Origin: Thysanoteuthis rhombus
Taxonomy: Eukaryota > Mollusca > Cephalopoda > Oegopsida > Thysanoteuthidae
Assembly (NCBI GenBank): GCA_963457665.1
Contig: OY735203.1
Span: forward strand, 22,634,906 to 22,698,905
Reading direction: 5' to 3'
Length of the DNA stretch: 64,000 nucleotides
The notes under the pieces are model-generated. The model was not told where the DNA came from and ran no database searches. It saw nothing but the letters and a program-made list of their open reading frames with translations. The position numbers and the translations under genes were made by a program. This document shows positions 49,078 through 61,950 of this stretch, one piece after another. The number at the start of each line of letters is the position of its first letter. Position 1 is the stretch's first letter.

Positions 49078-51590
49078 GATTTAGTATATCATAGTTGCAA
49101 ATTCTAATGATATCTTCCACCACATTTTTCGTTTATTTTGTTACTTTTCATGAAAACGTTAATTTTGTTTTTACATTCTAATCCCTCTAAGGGAGTTTCA
49201 TGCATGCAAAGCTATCTTTGTTAATTGATATTGGATCCCTCATCGTTGTGAATATGTAGGATAAAACTGTTAATAAGGAACAGTCATTAATGAAATAGCT
49301 TTAATGTAATAATCAACACGATTCCTGCTACATACTATGCTAATGATGAGCTCACTTTGTTAACATTAGTGGATATAGTAGTCAAGAAACTAACAGTACA
49401 ACTACTGTGACTAATACTAGCGATAATAAGGTCACTAATTAGTCACAACGGTAATTGTTGGAACGTCATTATTAATCATTTTATCAAAAAATTCATAATA
49501 TTAACAGTGCAAGCACTGCAAATGATAAGTAAATACATGTGTTAAAAGGTGGTACAAATCAACAATGAATAGATAAATAAGATAAATAATAATTTTATGG
49601 ACATTTCAGCGAAGCATTGAACTATGCATTCCTTCCCTTCCCGGGTAAAGTTCTAAATAGCGTTTACGCAGTGGTTAATCGTCTAAATCTGTTTTATTTA
49701 TTTTTGTCATTCATTATTCCAAGAGCGAAAAATCTCATTGCTTTGATTAAACTGTGTGCCTGGCAGCTATCTCTGAACGAAAGTGTCATTTTGCTAACTT
49801 GCGTGGAACTGCAACGATAACATTATTAATACTCGCCTAATTATATTAAGTTTATTCTCCTTTGTATTAGTAATCATTTGGTTCAATTTGGCTTTATCTC
49901 TTCGTAATACCATATCTCCAAGGGTTTAGTAATGGCTGAATATTGTTACGTGAACGTCCCATGTATTGTTGAAATATGATTATCATTTTTATACATTTGT
50001 GAAAGGTTTCCGTGATCTATTTTTCAATATGTGTTTGATATTTTGGTTAGGTAATTTGAAATCTCTAAAAGCGTTCTTGTTTTGTTTTGTTTTTTTCCAC
50101 AATATCAAATATTTCCCCTTACGCTGCTTTAAGTAATAGATTCATACATAGGATGGAATCTTTCATGTAATATTCCATACAAATAGTTAAGTATAGTGCT
50201 AATGGCTTTTTTCAATACTATGCTGAGTTTAGTAATTGAAGCGTATAAAGTTCGCATCTAAACTTACCTTACGATATACTGGGGTCTGGTGGAGTTGTAA
50301 AACGCCCGAGAGTGGGAAAATTTGGATCAGCATTTTAAAATAAGTATACGTGTGTATTTAGAAATGTCATGGTAAATTGAGGTCTTAGGACGCGTTCGGC
50401 GACTGGAAATGTATCTCGGGCATTCCACACTATTGGGAAGTATAATCTGATGGCCCAACATGCCCCTTTCTGTACCCCAAATACTCTATGGTTAGTGTGC
50501 CAAAATGTTTTTCAGGACGTAGCCTTTCAGAAAAAAATATGTTCACAAGAATTAAATCTACACTGATCTATTTCTTTGAATGGTTGGATTAATAATTCAT
50601 TCATTAATTATATTTCAATCTCCACATGGTGTACTTTCTATTATAGATTTCTTTCTATCCATAGTCTCCTGTTATCCTTTCTATTATCGTCTCCTTTTTC
50701 CGCTACTTATGTTTCTCTCCACCATTTTCCTTTACACTGCAGGTTTCTTTCTTTCGTCGAGTCTCTCATCATTTCTTCTCTAAAATTTTATTTGCTTTTT
50801 TTTCTTCCATCCCATATTACAAAGCCGAAACCGATGGCCATTCTCTATCATTCCTATTGGGTTTCTGTTATCTTCTTCTCAAATGCTGAACCTTATGAAC
50901 TCTTATTCAGTTCTGGCTTTGATACCTTGCCTGTGTTTCCTGAGGAAAAATATATCAACTCATATAACAACGAGCAAATATTATTCCATAGAGATTATTT
51001 TCCACCCATGGTTAAGTTTTCATACCCCAGTGGCTTCCGGTATACTAGTCCAGGATATCCTTTGAATTAAATACGAGGGAGGTGGAAAGGACTTTTTTAT
51101 GAGCGTCCTCTTTTACGAAACCCCAACTCAGCATTACTGTTTGCAATTTTAAATGAATATGCTTTTCTTCTGGGCGGAATTTCAATATGCATACTGAGCT
51201 TAGCACAATCAATATTTCACATATACAAGCAGGTCGTACGTGATGTCATTGTCCTTTTTATGTCAAATCATATTATTCAAACGATATCGCCCCAATCTCC
51301 TTCAATAATCGCAACCGGCACTCTAAATGACACCCCAGCGCAATTGAAGACACAATTTTCCATCGGCTATCAACTAACTATACAAAGCAATGAGATTTGT
51401 AGTAGTTTAGAACATGGTTAGCGGCAAAATTCTCTATTATCCGTATTTTTTTTCAAATTCACGTTTGTTCTTATTTCCTTCACAATTACTTTTTGTCGAT
51501 TTGAGTTTATTTTATTCTTGCTTTTAGAATTATTCGTTTCTTACGTGTTTTTTTTTCAATGTTGGTATCCTTTTTTTTTCTTGCATTCAC
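48770..51590. other. Intergenic with a (TA)n repeat and pyrimidine-rich frame
   Basis: A pure TA run lies at 48999-49074. A 164-codon frame at 50576-51070 (+) has no recognisable domain. Its first half is very C/T-rich, which removes stop codons, so I treat it as chance. Otherwise unique AT-rich DNA. Confidence 0.5.
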
Positions 51591-51595
51591 ACACA

Positions 51596-51638
<43 letters not shown>
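51591..51638. repeat. (CT)n microsatellite
   Basis: About 20 CT units preceded by a short ACACAC lead-in. Confidence 0.95.
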
Positions 51639-51642
<4 letters not shown>

Positions 51643-51887
51643 CGACTCGTTCTCTTTAGATTTTGTTCTTTTGTTCTCGTCGCTTCAATTATATTTTCTT
51701 GTTATTCAATTTCAGTCTCGATTGGAATTTTCTACGCGAAGTTAGACTCTTAAAGTGGTTTTCACCACGCTGATCTTTCTCTTGTATTTGTCCACCCTTG
51801 CCATCCGTAACAGAAATAGATTTTAAATTAGAGCCACGAAGACAAGTCATAAAACAGAAAAGAAGAAAGAAGTGAAGGGAAAGGGTA

Positions 51888-51889
51888 TG

Positions 51890-51965
<76 letters not shown>

Positions 51966-52345
51966 TAAGAAGAAGAAGAAGAAGAAGAAAAAGAGGAAGA
52001 AGAAGAAGTGAGGGAATGAAAAAGTGAAAGAAATAAGACGGAAGGTTGAAAAGAAAGAAAGAAGTGAAATGATGTATGAAATGAAAAAAAAAGAAGATGA
52101 TGCATAAGAAGAAGGAGAAGAGGAAACAGAAAAGGTAAGGAAAGGTGAAAAGAAAAAAGGGAAAAAAAAGCAGATGTGAAAAAAAATGGGTAATAAGAAG
52201 TGAAAACTGAAACAGGGATGAAAGCAAGAGGTAAAACGAATTTTAAAGAAGATGACCCGAAAGAAAGAAAGAAAGAAAAAGTAAACAGAGAAGAAGGGGG
52301 GAAAAAGAAGAGAATTAAGAAGTATTGGTGAAAGCCAGATGAATA
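51888..52345. repeat. (AAT)n tract and purine-rich block
   Basis: About 25 AAT units (51888-51962) pass into AGA/AAG units. After them comes some 350 bp that is almost entirely A and G on the + strand (AAAGAAAGAAG-like units). Long open frames on the complementary strand are caused by the composition. Confidence 0.9.
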
Positions 52346-54899
52346 GAAAGAAGGGAGGAGTCAAGTTGAAAATGGTGTTTATAGAGACGTCGGGAGATGG
52401 AGATAAGAGATAGATTCAGAAGGACAAGAGAAACAAAAAAATTGTAAATGCAAGGAGTACTCCATGATAACTAAATTTTCAGACAAGTAAAAGTATATAA
52501 GACGAAAAGGGAAAATGAAAACAGGTAAATCTATTCGAAAGATAAAGTGTATCCATCTTCTTTTTTTTTCATGTTCAGCCGGTCACGTAGATAATATGTT
52601 CCATTTATTTAGATTTCAGTTAAACTGTCTGGCAAGGAATTACGAACGATCACTCCAATTGAATACACGCATATAGAATAAGATAGTTGCATAATACTGG
52701 AGACCCACCGGCATATACTTTCATACAGGCAGTCACATACTTATGAGTAAGTTTACAGCTATCTACGACGGGTTTTAGAATACCTAGCGGTGTGCACATT
52801 TACAGACAATCAGATATAAACACAAAGTCAAACCCAGGTACAAAAGAGACCTGCTGAGAAACAAATTTGTACAATGCAAACTGCACAAGTACTTTAATAT
52901 GTATAGGAAATCGAATATTTACACTTTACCAGGAAATAAAAAAAAAGAAGAAAAGGCAAATGTATAATTTGATAAGTCCGAGAGATTTGCACTGAGACAT
53001 ATGTTTTATACCAATGAAGTTACAAGGGTATTGTTCACTTGAAATAATTCTGACGTGTGCTATAAGTAGGTTGTCGATGTCGATGGATATTGAGACAGTT
53101 TTACCCGAGTATCTCGAGAAAAGAAAGCTTCTAAAGCTTTCCTGAACATAAGTTTCTCTAATCTTGAACATTTGCAGACACAGCGCATTTGAGTGGGTAT
53201 TATTGACTCAAATGCTCTGCCTTGCTGCAGAATCAGTTGCAAAATTATTCACTAGTACTCAGGGTCAGTTTTCGAACCCAGATAAATGCAGTTTGACAAA
53301 TGCTGATTTTCCAGGCAGGTTAGATGTCATTATTTGTCACCTCGGTGCAACATGATCCTCTTACATAATTCCAGTCCCTTTCTTCTGAACTAAATTTAAC
53401 TTGATAAGCACTGATAATGAATCAATATGTACTGGAACGAAATGGTTGCACCGGACAAAGAGATTGGAACAAAATCGGAAACAGTTTCCGAAGACACTTC
53501 ATGGCTTGAGACCTCTGAATGAACACTTATGACTACATCGAGAGGGAAACTCAGGTTATCCTACAATAACCGAGTTGGGCAATGCCAAGCCTCGTCAATA
53601 TTTTAGATGGGTGTTGGTCAGGGAATACCAGGTACTATGCAAAGTTGTAGATCGTGTAGAGAGTTCCCAAGCAGTGATCCTATTAATTCTTCAAGGGACA
53701 AAACCAATCTCTGTACAATGCTCAAGCCAGAGCAGCATATTCCCCAGTCTAGACCTTCTAACAGACCTGACCGTGAACAACAAAAGAGCCAGATTTATAT
53801 TCTTTTACAAATTTATAATTCAAATTTTGTAAATTGTTATTAGTTTGCGTATTGGTATGTATTGGATGATATAGTCACAGTCATATTTGGAACAAGAGCT
53901 ATGCACTTTTATTATCTTTAACTAATGATACAGCTTTGTGGTTGCTATATCGATGTTTCATTTCATACATAATCTGTTTTTTCTAAACTTAAAATACAGG
54001 ATCTATTTCTGATTTCTGTAGGGACAAAAGTGTTGCAAAACCTGTTTTGTAAAGTTTTAACACAGCTCTTCAATACATTACGTGAGATAATCGATTACGT
54101 TTCTAATATAAACGTGTTAGCATGTAAATAAAGCATGGTTGTATCCAATGTACTTGTAACAGCTCCTCACAAGAATGAAGATTTATTGCTCCTCTGCTAT
54201 AACAGTGAATGTTTTCGATGTTCAAACAAAAATATATTCAGACAACAAACACCCGGAGAACGCTTACTTCCTCCTGTAAATCGTATTGAGACACTAAATG
54301 ATAGTCAGTTTACAAAATAAATTCGATGTAAAGGTGGTTACTGTTAGATAAATTCAGGATCTGCACCAACATTTAATGACTTCTTTCATAGTCTTCAGCA
54401 AAAAAAAAAAAAAAATTGAGATACGTGTGATATGGACATAAACTTACAAACAAGAGGAGAAATAATATGTGTGGTGTTTTACATGAAGCTACGAGGGGAA
54501 ATAATTCTCTGTTCTTCAGCGTACTTTTCGGTAAGAAAAATCAGTGAAATCCATTGAGACCTTTGGTAAATACAGTGGAATGTCGATATATAGTTACAAC
54601 GAAATAAAAGAACAGATTCTTGATCCATTGATTCAGTGACTTTCTTTTTATCCAAATTACCAACGAACCTTAAATTTCAATGAAATTTATTGAGAGGAAT
54701 TCTTCAAGCAAGCCAAAAGATGTACATGCTAGTGTTGATACATTTTTAAAAAAGATGAATAAAAGCAAGCAGGAAGTACTATGCCTTGACCCAAATTCGA
54801 ACCAGGCTTACCGGAACCATACAATAGCTATAACGTCTATGCTTCTAAACAACAAAATATTCAGAATCCATTGTGTGCAGTGGTTATTTATTTATAATG
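52346..54899. other. Intergenic, small hairpin only
   Basis: Contains a perfect 10-bp inverted repeat GCATTTGAGT/ACTCAAATGC at 53185-53215 with an 11-base loop. No gene recognised; frames near 53575-53843 show no known domain. Confidence 0.5.
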
Positions 54900-55186
54900 T
54901 CAAAGGGGGAAAATCTGCTGTATATGCCCAAGAGCTAATGACTTTTTACTTATCCCGTTGTCCATTTTTCAACATTCCATTGAAATTCATTGACACTATT
55001 TTAGGATGTTCTATGATAAGGACACATAGCAGCCATGCTGGGGTGAAAACTGTGCGTCGATCCTCTCAAAAATTCAATCAATTTGATTGTATTAAATTGC
55101 CCACCCTTCCGTCGATTTTCATTGAAGTTTTTCGAGCAGTTTTGGAGATATATCCGTTTTGCTCAAAGAAAGCAGGATTGAAAGAA
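54900..55186 (+). repeat. Interspersed-repeat end next to microsatellite
   Basis: The stretch ending at about 55165 contains TTTTCATTGAAGTTTTTC followed by GAGCAGTTTTGGAGATAT. This resembles a 3' motif (TTTCATTGAAATCGGTTGAGCAGTTTT-type) common to many invertebrate interspersed repeats. A CA/TA microsatellite follows directly. A frame of about 178 non-repetitive codons overlaps this region (from 54680) but runs into the microsatellite and shows no domain, so I do not call a gene. Confidence 0.35.
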
Positions 55187-55210
55187 CACACACACATACG
55201 CGCACACACA

Positions 55211-55265
<55 letters not shown>

Positions 55266-55288
55266 ATGTGTGTGTGTTTGTGTGTATA

Positions 55289-55360
<72 letters not shown>
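55187..55360. repeat. Compound microsatellite (CA)n(TA)n(TG)n(TA)n
   Basis: CA/CGCA lead, TA run, TG run and second TA run in immediate succession. Confidence 0.95.
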
Positions 55361-56964
55361 CTAATTTCATCAGCAGAGGTAAATGTACATATTATAAAGC
55401 ATCTTGCTGTGACAAGGATAATAATGATGCTTAATGTGGCCACAGTATGGCAAAAGATAACAGTGAATAATTCTTAAATACCAGGCAAAACCTTTAATTT
55501 CTTAAAAACATTGCAGATTTTTCGGCTAATAAGCTAAGAAGAGAAGACTTGGGAGTTATTGTGTAGACAAATAGAAACACAAGCATGAACACATTCACCA
55601 CACCTAACTACATTGGCGTATGTGAAAAAATTGATTGTGATTTAGTGGGGGTAGCGTGTGAACAAACAATGAATTGTAAAAATAGCACCACAAAAGAATT
55701 AAACAGAAAAATGTCATGACCAGGATTAGGACCATGTTCATCACGACCACATCGTGGGAACTCGATCTTTTGACGGTCGCAGCTTGCTGTAACTTTTTTT
55801 TTTCTGAAAGCCAGAAGCTTTCGTCGATTCATGGTGATTGGAAATGAGGTTATATTTTTTGATCCGTTCAGAAATTGAATTTCTCCTAACATTGCCCGTG
55901 GCAAGCTTCCGACAAAATTTAATTGAAATTAATTGAGAACCTTTGAAATATTTTGTGAACTGCAGGGACACATGACCGATTAAATATACTTCTTCCGACA
56001 GGCAAAAGAGAAATAATCCTTATCTGTTCCCGAAATACAGTGAAAAATGAGGTAATCTTTGCTTATACCAATGTAAAGTAAGGATGTCTTGTGCTGTGTT
56101 TAGCTAGCGCATAGAAATGACTTGCTTCGGATTCCTAGACTACTGAAGACTAAGTTAACTGACGCATAAATCATAAGTTGTGAAACAATGAGCGATCAAA
56201 TGATAACAATCTGCGTTTTCTATCACAATCATTTCAGGTTATCAAGTTTTTTATCTGTGCTCTTTCCTTTACAAAAAACATATTCGAGAAAATATCCATC
56301 GTTCTGGATGTAAACTAAAATTAGATAATCCCTGCTTATCCAACTGAAAATTGTAGTTTTCTGAAAACTGTGTTCATCTATAAAAATCGACATCGATTGA
56401 TTAGTGAGAATCGACAATTTCTATCTTCATTTGTTTATGAGTTATTAGGCTTCAAAAAGTGCAATAAATCTTTTTTGAATTTCAACAAAATTTTCAAATT
56501 GTGAGTTATCAAATGGTGAAAACTACAAAAAAATACTGGGTAATTCAACGACCGATTTTTTGGTCCATACATTGGATAAGTGCAACTCTGCCTACAGTTT
56601 GGGCACGATATAAAGAGCTCTGCAATTTGATAATTATATGTTTAATAGTGAATTGGGTGTTGAAAGTTTAAGCTAATTTTTTTGTATTCATGCCTCGGAA
56701 TCATTTTCAAAGAAACCATGTCATTGGTTGTATATTGCATGTATATATAAGGGATCGGCTAAAAGCAAAGGATTTGGCGGACAATAAAGTAAACAAACGG
56801 TTCAAATTCCAGCTATGGATGGTTATTTTGCCTTTCTAATACGTTTTGTTTTTCTATGTAGCATCTCCAGATTGGCTGATTAAACATTATTGTCATTGTA
56901 ATACCATGATTGAAGGAGTGATTGTGAAAGCCTAAAGGCAAACGTTTCAACCAAAATTCACATG
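55361..56964. other. Intergenic, possible second repeat end
   Basis: At about 55908-55975 the + strand reads TTTAATTGAAATTAATTGAG and GGACACATGAC, similar in layout to the repeat end at 55.1 kb. No gene recognised. Confidence 0.4.
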
Positions 56965-57062
56965 GTTTGGTAGTCGCAGGTAAAGTTGGCTCCACGATAG
57001 AGAGGTGTGGTGAATCTTAGGAAAGGTCTATGTTGATCGACGGACGTCAACAGACTGTCAAT
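56965..57062 (+). mobile_element. RTE 3'-terminal scrap
   Basis: About 95 bp equivalent to the last codons of the RTE protein: TGGCTCCACGATAGAGAGGT, GAATCTTAGGAAAGGTCTAT, then GACGGACGTCAACAGACTG. The TGA tail is eroded. Confidence 0.75.
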
Positions 57063-57919
57063 GAAATCAAACACCCGTATTAATAACGTACTAGCCTTGT
57101 TATCCGCTCGTAGGACGGGAAATTCGGTTAGTTATGATAAGGTGAATGTAAGTAGAGCATACATGAGTTATCTGTCCGTAGTTTTGGTTACATATCATAC
57201 GTATCCTAAAATAATCATATAAGGATGACGGTATATTACGAAGGGAGACGCAACTCTTTTGGTTATATATGCTCTTTGTTTTGGCTTCATATACTTACTT
57301 TAGAAATGTTATAAGGAATATGCACCCTAAGTAACATTTAAAAATTGATCTCATTGTAGATACATAGGCATAAAATAATGAAGCCATTATATTTAATTTC
57401 CGGAAAATCATAATACATGTACACGTTTTTGCATATTACTTCTTTAAAAACAGAATCCACACAACTGTTTATGGCTTGATTGTATTTCAATATATTGTAC
57501 TGGTGCTCTTGGGAGATATTTACTTCTGAAATATAAAACGTTATAATTAGATCCAACTTGATGTAAATAAGTGAAGCCGATAGTGTTTGCATTTCATTGA
57601 TAATATTTTCACCAGCGCAGAACTATTTTAAATCAAGCTCAAAGTAAATTGAATTAGATCTTTCAAAAGACTCAACTGTTTATGCACAGAATGCTCTCCG
57701 AATGATTATTAATTTAACTTTTTACGATGAGTTCACAGAAGTATCTGCGTGTGGTATATTATATACTATTGGCATTTCTGATCAGCATTTGAAAAAACAA
57801 TTTTCCATTCCCGTGCAGTTGGATCCGTGGAATACATACTTAACATAGAAATTAATTAATGAGATGTGATGATTCTTATCGACTTTGAATATAAATTATG
57901 ATATACACGGAATATACCA
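57063..57919. other. Intergenic, no gene seen
   Basis: Unique AT-rich DNA between two RTE fragments. Confidence 0.55.
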
Positions 57920-58850
57920 TGCAGTACGACTTCAATTTCCAAAAAGGGGTAAGACAAGATGATACCAGTTAACCCAAAATCTCCGCAGCCTGCTTTCAAA
58001 TGATTCTCAGAAATCTCAACGGGAAGAGAAAAAAAAAATGGACAAATATCTGAAATTATCTGAACAACCTGAGATTGGCAAAAGTCATTGCCCTTTTTTT
58101 CAAAGAACCAACACGATCTCCAACTAATCCATATGAACTGAATGGGAAGATAAAAAAAGTTGGCTGACACAAAAACTTCAGCAAAATTAAAGTCATGTGT
58201 AAGAATCAGGTTGGAATTAGGAACACGACTATTGAAATTGGAGATACGAAACTCGAGAAAGTAGATCACCACATATACCCAAGACAATCTTCATGAACCC
58301 GAACCCAACAAAAAAATAGAAATCAAACGAATATCACACGAGGAGAGCAAACCTTCAGCAGAGCAAGCTCAACCTTCAGGGTCAAGAAGATTCCATTAAT
58401 CCTAAAAAGAAGCGTATACAAGTAATGCATTCACTCTATAGTCATATATGAAGCTGAAACATCGTACCTAATGAAGACACAGACCTGCAGACTGGAAACA
58501 TGCAATATGGAAAACTCATGCTCAATCCCACGTGTAGAAATCATAGGACACTGGATAAAAGAGAGAAAACAGGAGTCAGACACATCATAGAATCCTTTCG
58601 GAAAACTCAGATGGTAATGGGCTGGTCATAATGCAAGAATGGCAGACCACCGATGGACATCAAGTCTCACAACATGGATCCCAACAGATCACTTGTGCAA
58701 CCAAGGCTGGAAGAATACAAAACAGAGAGACAAATTAGACATATTCGGAAAATATTGACCTGGCGACACCCATAATAAAGAGATGTGGCAAATCCTGGGA
58801 AAAGTCTATGTCCAACGACAGATAAGACTTATCATTATGATGACGAAAGA
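57920..58850 (+). mobile_element. RTE fragment from RT motif B to 3' end
   Basis: Second-longest RTE copy in the window. It starts at the motif B region (GGGGTAAGACAAGATGATACC, 'RQDD'), then CTGAACAACCTGAGATTGGCA before motif C. It continues through ATTCCATTAATCCTAAAAAG and GCAAGAATGGCAGACCACCG to TATGTCCAACGACAGATAAG and an eroded ATGATG tail. Several frameshifts and stops; motif B Gly has become Asp in the readable frame. Inactive. Confidence 0.9.
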
Positions 58851-59037
58851 GCCAATATTGAAAATATCCTGTTGGGGTTTTTAGTGAGGTATTCATTCTG
58901 AGGCTTCTTTGGTTATGTTTGTTGTACGTAAAGGGAGTTATTATTTTCAACTAATGTAAAATAACAGTAGAAAACTCATAAAGTAGGATATCGGTGTTTC
59001 AAACTAATTACCTAACTCGACTGTGTTATTCAGTACA

Positions 59038-59470
59038 CATCATCATCAGTTTCTTAGCGTCCGTTGTTGGAAATAAACCTCCTCAAAGTTTTGCCAGATC
59101 TTACTATTATGGGTACCTCAGAGCCAGTACCTTCTGAATAAATCTAGCTCGTCACACCATCTCAGTCGACCACAACTTTGCACATGATCTATTTTGTGGG
59201 ATGTGATGTCGAGCAGTTATCTGACATTCTTGCAACTTGTGCAGCCTGTTGCCATTTGAGTTTCCCGACAGTTTTAGGTGGTTTCCTGTCTTTTCTCCTG
59301 CACTGGACTGTCTTATGATTTATCAATTTGAGCATGATTTTTTCGAGACTCTGTTGCATGGTTCTCAGTTCGAGGATCAATATTTTGGTTAAATTCCATG
59401 TTTCACTTCTGTATGTGACTGTTGGTAGGATTAATATATTTGTAGGGTTGTATACCCTTTCTTTGACGAA
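59038..59470 (-). mobile_element. RTE 3'-end fragment, convergent to the previous
   Basis: Minus-strand copy of the final 430 bp or so. From 59470 down it reads the equivalents of GTTCTACACCC, GGAATTTAACCAAAATATTG, CTCAAATGGCAACAGGCTGC, GCAAGAATGTCAGATAAC and TTCCAACAACGGACGCTAAG, then ACTGATGATGATG. It lies tail-to-tail with the 57920-58850 copy, 187 bp apart, giving an imperfect inverted repeat of the RTE 3' end. Confidence 0.9.
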
Positions 59471-61811
59471 AGCTTACAAACAAAGTGTGTATGTGTTTGA
59501 AGATTTCTTTCGCTTTGTTTCTTCTTCTTTTATAGACTTCATCGAGACTCATTGTCATGCATACTTCATGCAGCTCTACATTCATGATTTCGTTCGTTGT
59601 ATCTTTAATCACCACTAAAAAAAGTATTTCTTTTCTCTTCATTTATATGCACGTGTGTAAACATCTTAATTGTATGTTTGTTTCATATCTATTTTGATGA
59701 AGTGTTTGAAGTTTGCAAAATATCAAGCGAGCCAATATAGGTGACATTTCACAAATGGCTCCAAGGGAAGAAAATAACTAACATAACAACGCAATATGGG
59801 GGTAAATTGATCAAAGAAATACCGATTCTTCGAACCACACTCACTTCCGCTTCAAAATCACTGCCAGGCTCTCCATTACAATTTTCCATCTTGATATAAT
59901 TTGGTAATAGAATTATCCTAGCGTGTAAATCCCGGAGGACATGTTGTCTTTGTTTTTGATTTCAGCATATATGTGATTTAATCCCTGTTCAGTTGCTATT
60001 GGCGCCTTGTGAAAACCTTTATTTAATCTCCCCCGTCTTATCCATGATATTTTATGTCTTCGGTCATGAGTTCATTCATCGTATTAGGGTGGTAACAAGG
60101 AATAAAATGAACCCAAGATTGTTAAATGATATGGAAAGAGCGAGGGAGCGAGGGAGCGAGGATCTGCAGAATGAGAGGATATTCGAAGGGGATTAACAGA
60201 AGAGCGTGTAATGGGATAAGCTGGAGAAATAAAGATGTTAAAGAAAAATTCTTATAGAATAGCAAAGAAGGAGAGAGAAATGTGAATAAGACGATTTTAA
60301 ACTTCATGAAAATTTTAAGAAAAGAAAGGAGAGGATAATTTATATAAAACAAAGAAAACTACAAAACAAAGGTTTTTATGTTATGAAAATGTTAATAATA
60401 AGAAAGGGATGCAGTAACAAATATACATAAGAGTGAATATAAAATGTCAGAAAAAATTAAGGAAATACGACTTAATGAAAGCAGTACAAAAGCACACAAA
60501 TCTGTCACTAATAAAATAAAGAGTGTGTTTCCCATTTTTCCCTGCCAGTAACCATCGACTCTTTCATAGACTTTTCTGTAGTTAAACATTTCACCGATTA
60601 AAATATTTGCAACCGTCTAATTGTAAGTATGGTCTCCTCAAATGAAAAGATTTCCGTAGATTTTTTTTCCTTTTTATCAGTAATTCTTTAAAGCTCCTTT
60701 GAGCCAGAAGATATTATGAAGGAATATAGTAATCAGAAAGGAAAAGGATACCCCCCCTCAAAAAAAAATAATAGTCAAATAGATATTTCGATAATATCTG
60801 TGATTTCTTTCAGGGGATTTAACTAAAAAATTTTGGGATGTTCCAAATGATGGGAATTCCAGGGTTTCAAAGAGGGAGCAGGGAACATAAATTCAAACTT
60901 TCACAATATTGATATCTTCAGCAATGTTGTTAAAGTTAGATTCCAGTTCCTGGAAACTGGGGGTCTAAAATTTGACTGTTCAGTGGTTACGTAAGGATGG
61001 GATTTGTCAAAAGAGGTACCCTGGAAAAAACACAGAGAACAAGATATTGAGACCAAGCTGAAGTTCTATCGTGTAGATATAAAAGAGTGGGCCAGTGTCC
61101 ACACTGGGAAGTCTACATGCATTTAAAAATACCAAGAAATAGTGCCAATCATGAACATCAATCTAACCCTTTAAATGAAAAAATGTTAAAAAATATAAAA
61201 GTAAGTAAACCCGGTAAAGTAATCAAAGACCATCATAAACCTTGTCATTAACCTGACATGAATGTGCTTTTTGATCAGAATAGGTAGGTACGAGGACTTT
61301 GAAATCCAAATACAGGAGATAAAAGCACAAACTTTACTCTAAGAGAAAAAAAATTCTAGAATATCCCTCGTGTCCCTTTTCATTGTGAAAACCAGAAAAG
61401 GGGGTCCACCAACTCTGTGCTAATATTGGGAAGAACTCCATCACTGTATATTAGTATGGTATCATCTATGTGCTTCTTGTACGCATGTCTAAACGGAACA
61501 TTCCTTTACTTTTCTGAATGTTGGCGATGAAAAGTTACATAAAAAAAGAAATTATTCTTAGTAGAAAAGTGCACACAACTGCCAATGCACAGGAGATGGT
61601 TTTCATCTGTTGAAAGGATTGAAACATCAGACTACAGAATATTATACACGCCAACTGCAGGAGATGGATATAAATGACTAAGAGTTCTCTCATGTGACAC
61701 AATGAAAGGGGGGAAAATCTGAAGAAATATCTAAAAAAGGATACATCAGGATGGTAAGAAAAATCTGAAAACCACAAAAAAATAGCCGTAAATATTAATT
61801 TAATGTTTTCA

Positions 61812-61812
<1 letters not shown>
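59471..61812. other. Intergenic, no gene seen
   Basis: Includes a small GCGAGGGA triplication at about 60144-60165. A few coding-like phrases on the + strand near 61030-61140 are too short to assign. Confidence 0.5.
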
Positions 61813-61904
<92 letters not shown>

Positions 61905-61950
61905 CGTGCACGCGTGTGTGTTCGTGTGCGTGTGTATGTATGTATGTATG
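61813..61950. repeat. (TA)n(TG)n microsatellite
   Basis: TA run passing into a long TG run with CGTG variants and a TATG end. This is the same compound layout as at 55.2 and 6.8 kb. Confidence 0.95.

Noticed and set aside
50576..51070. 164-codon + strand frame
   Set aside because: No recognisable domain. Its first half is pyrimidine-rich, which eliminates stop codons, so chance is a sufficient explanation.
51689..52364. Three minus-strand frames of 126-178 codons
   Set aside because: Complement of a purine-rich tract; Phe/Ser/Leu-only composition and no motif.
54680..55477. 265-codon + strand frame
   Set aside because: A third of it is microsatellite and the rest overlaps an interspersed-repeat end; no domain recognised.
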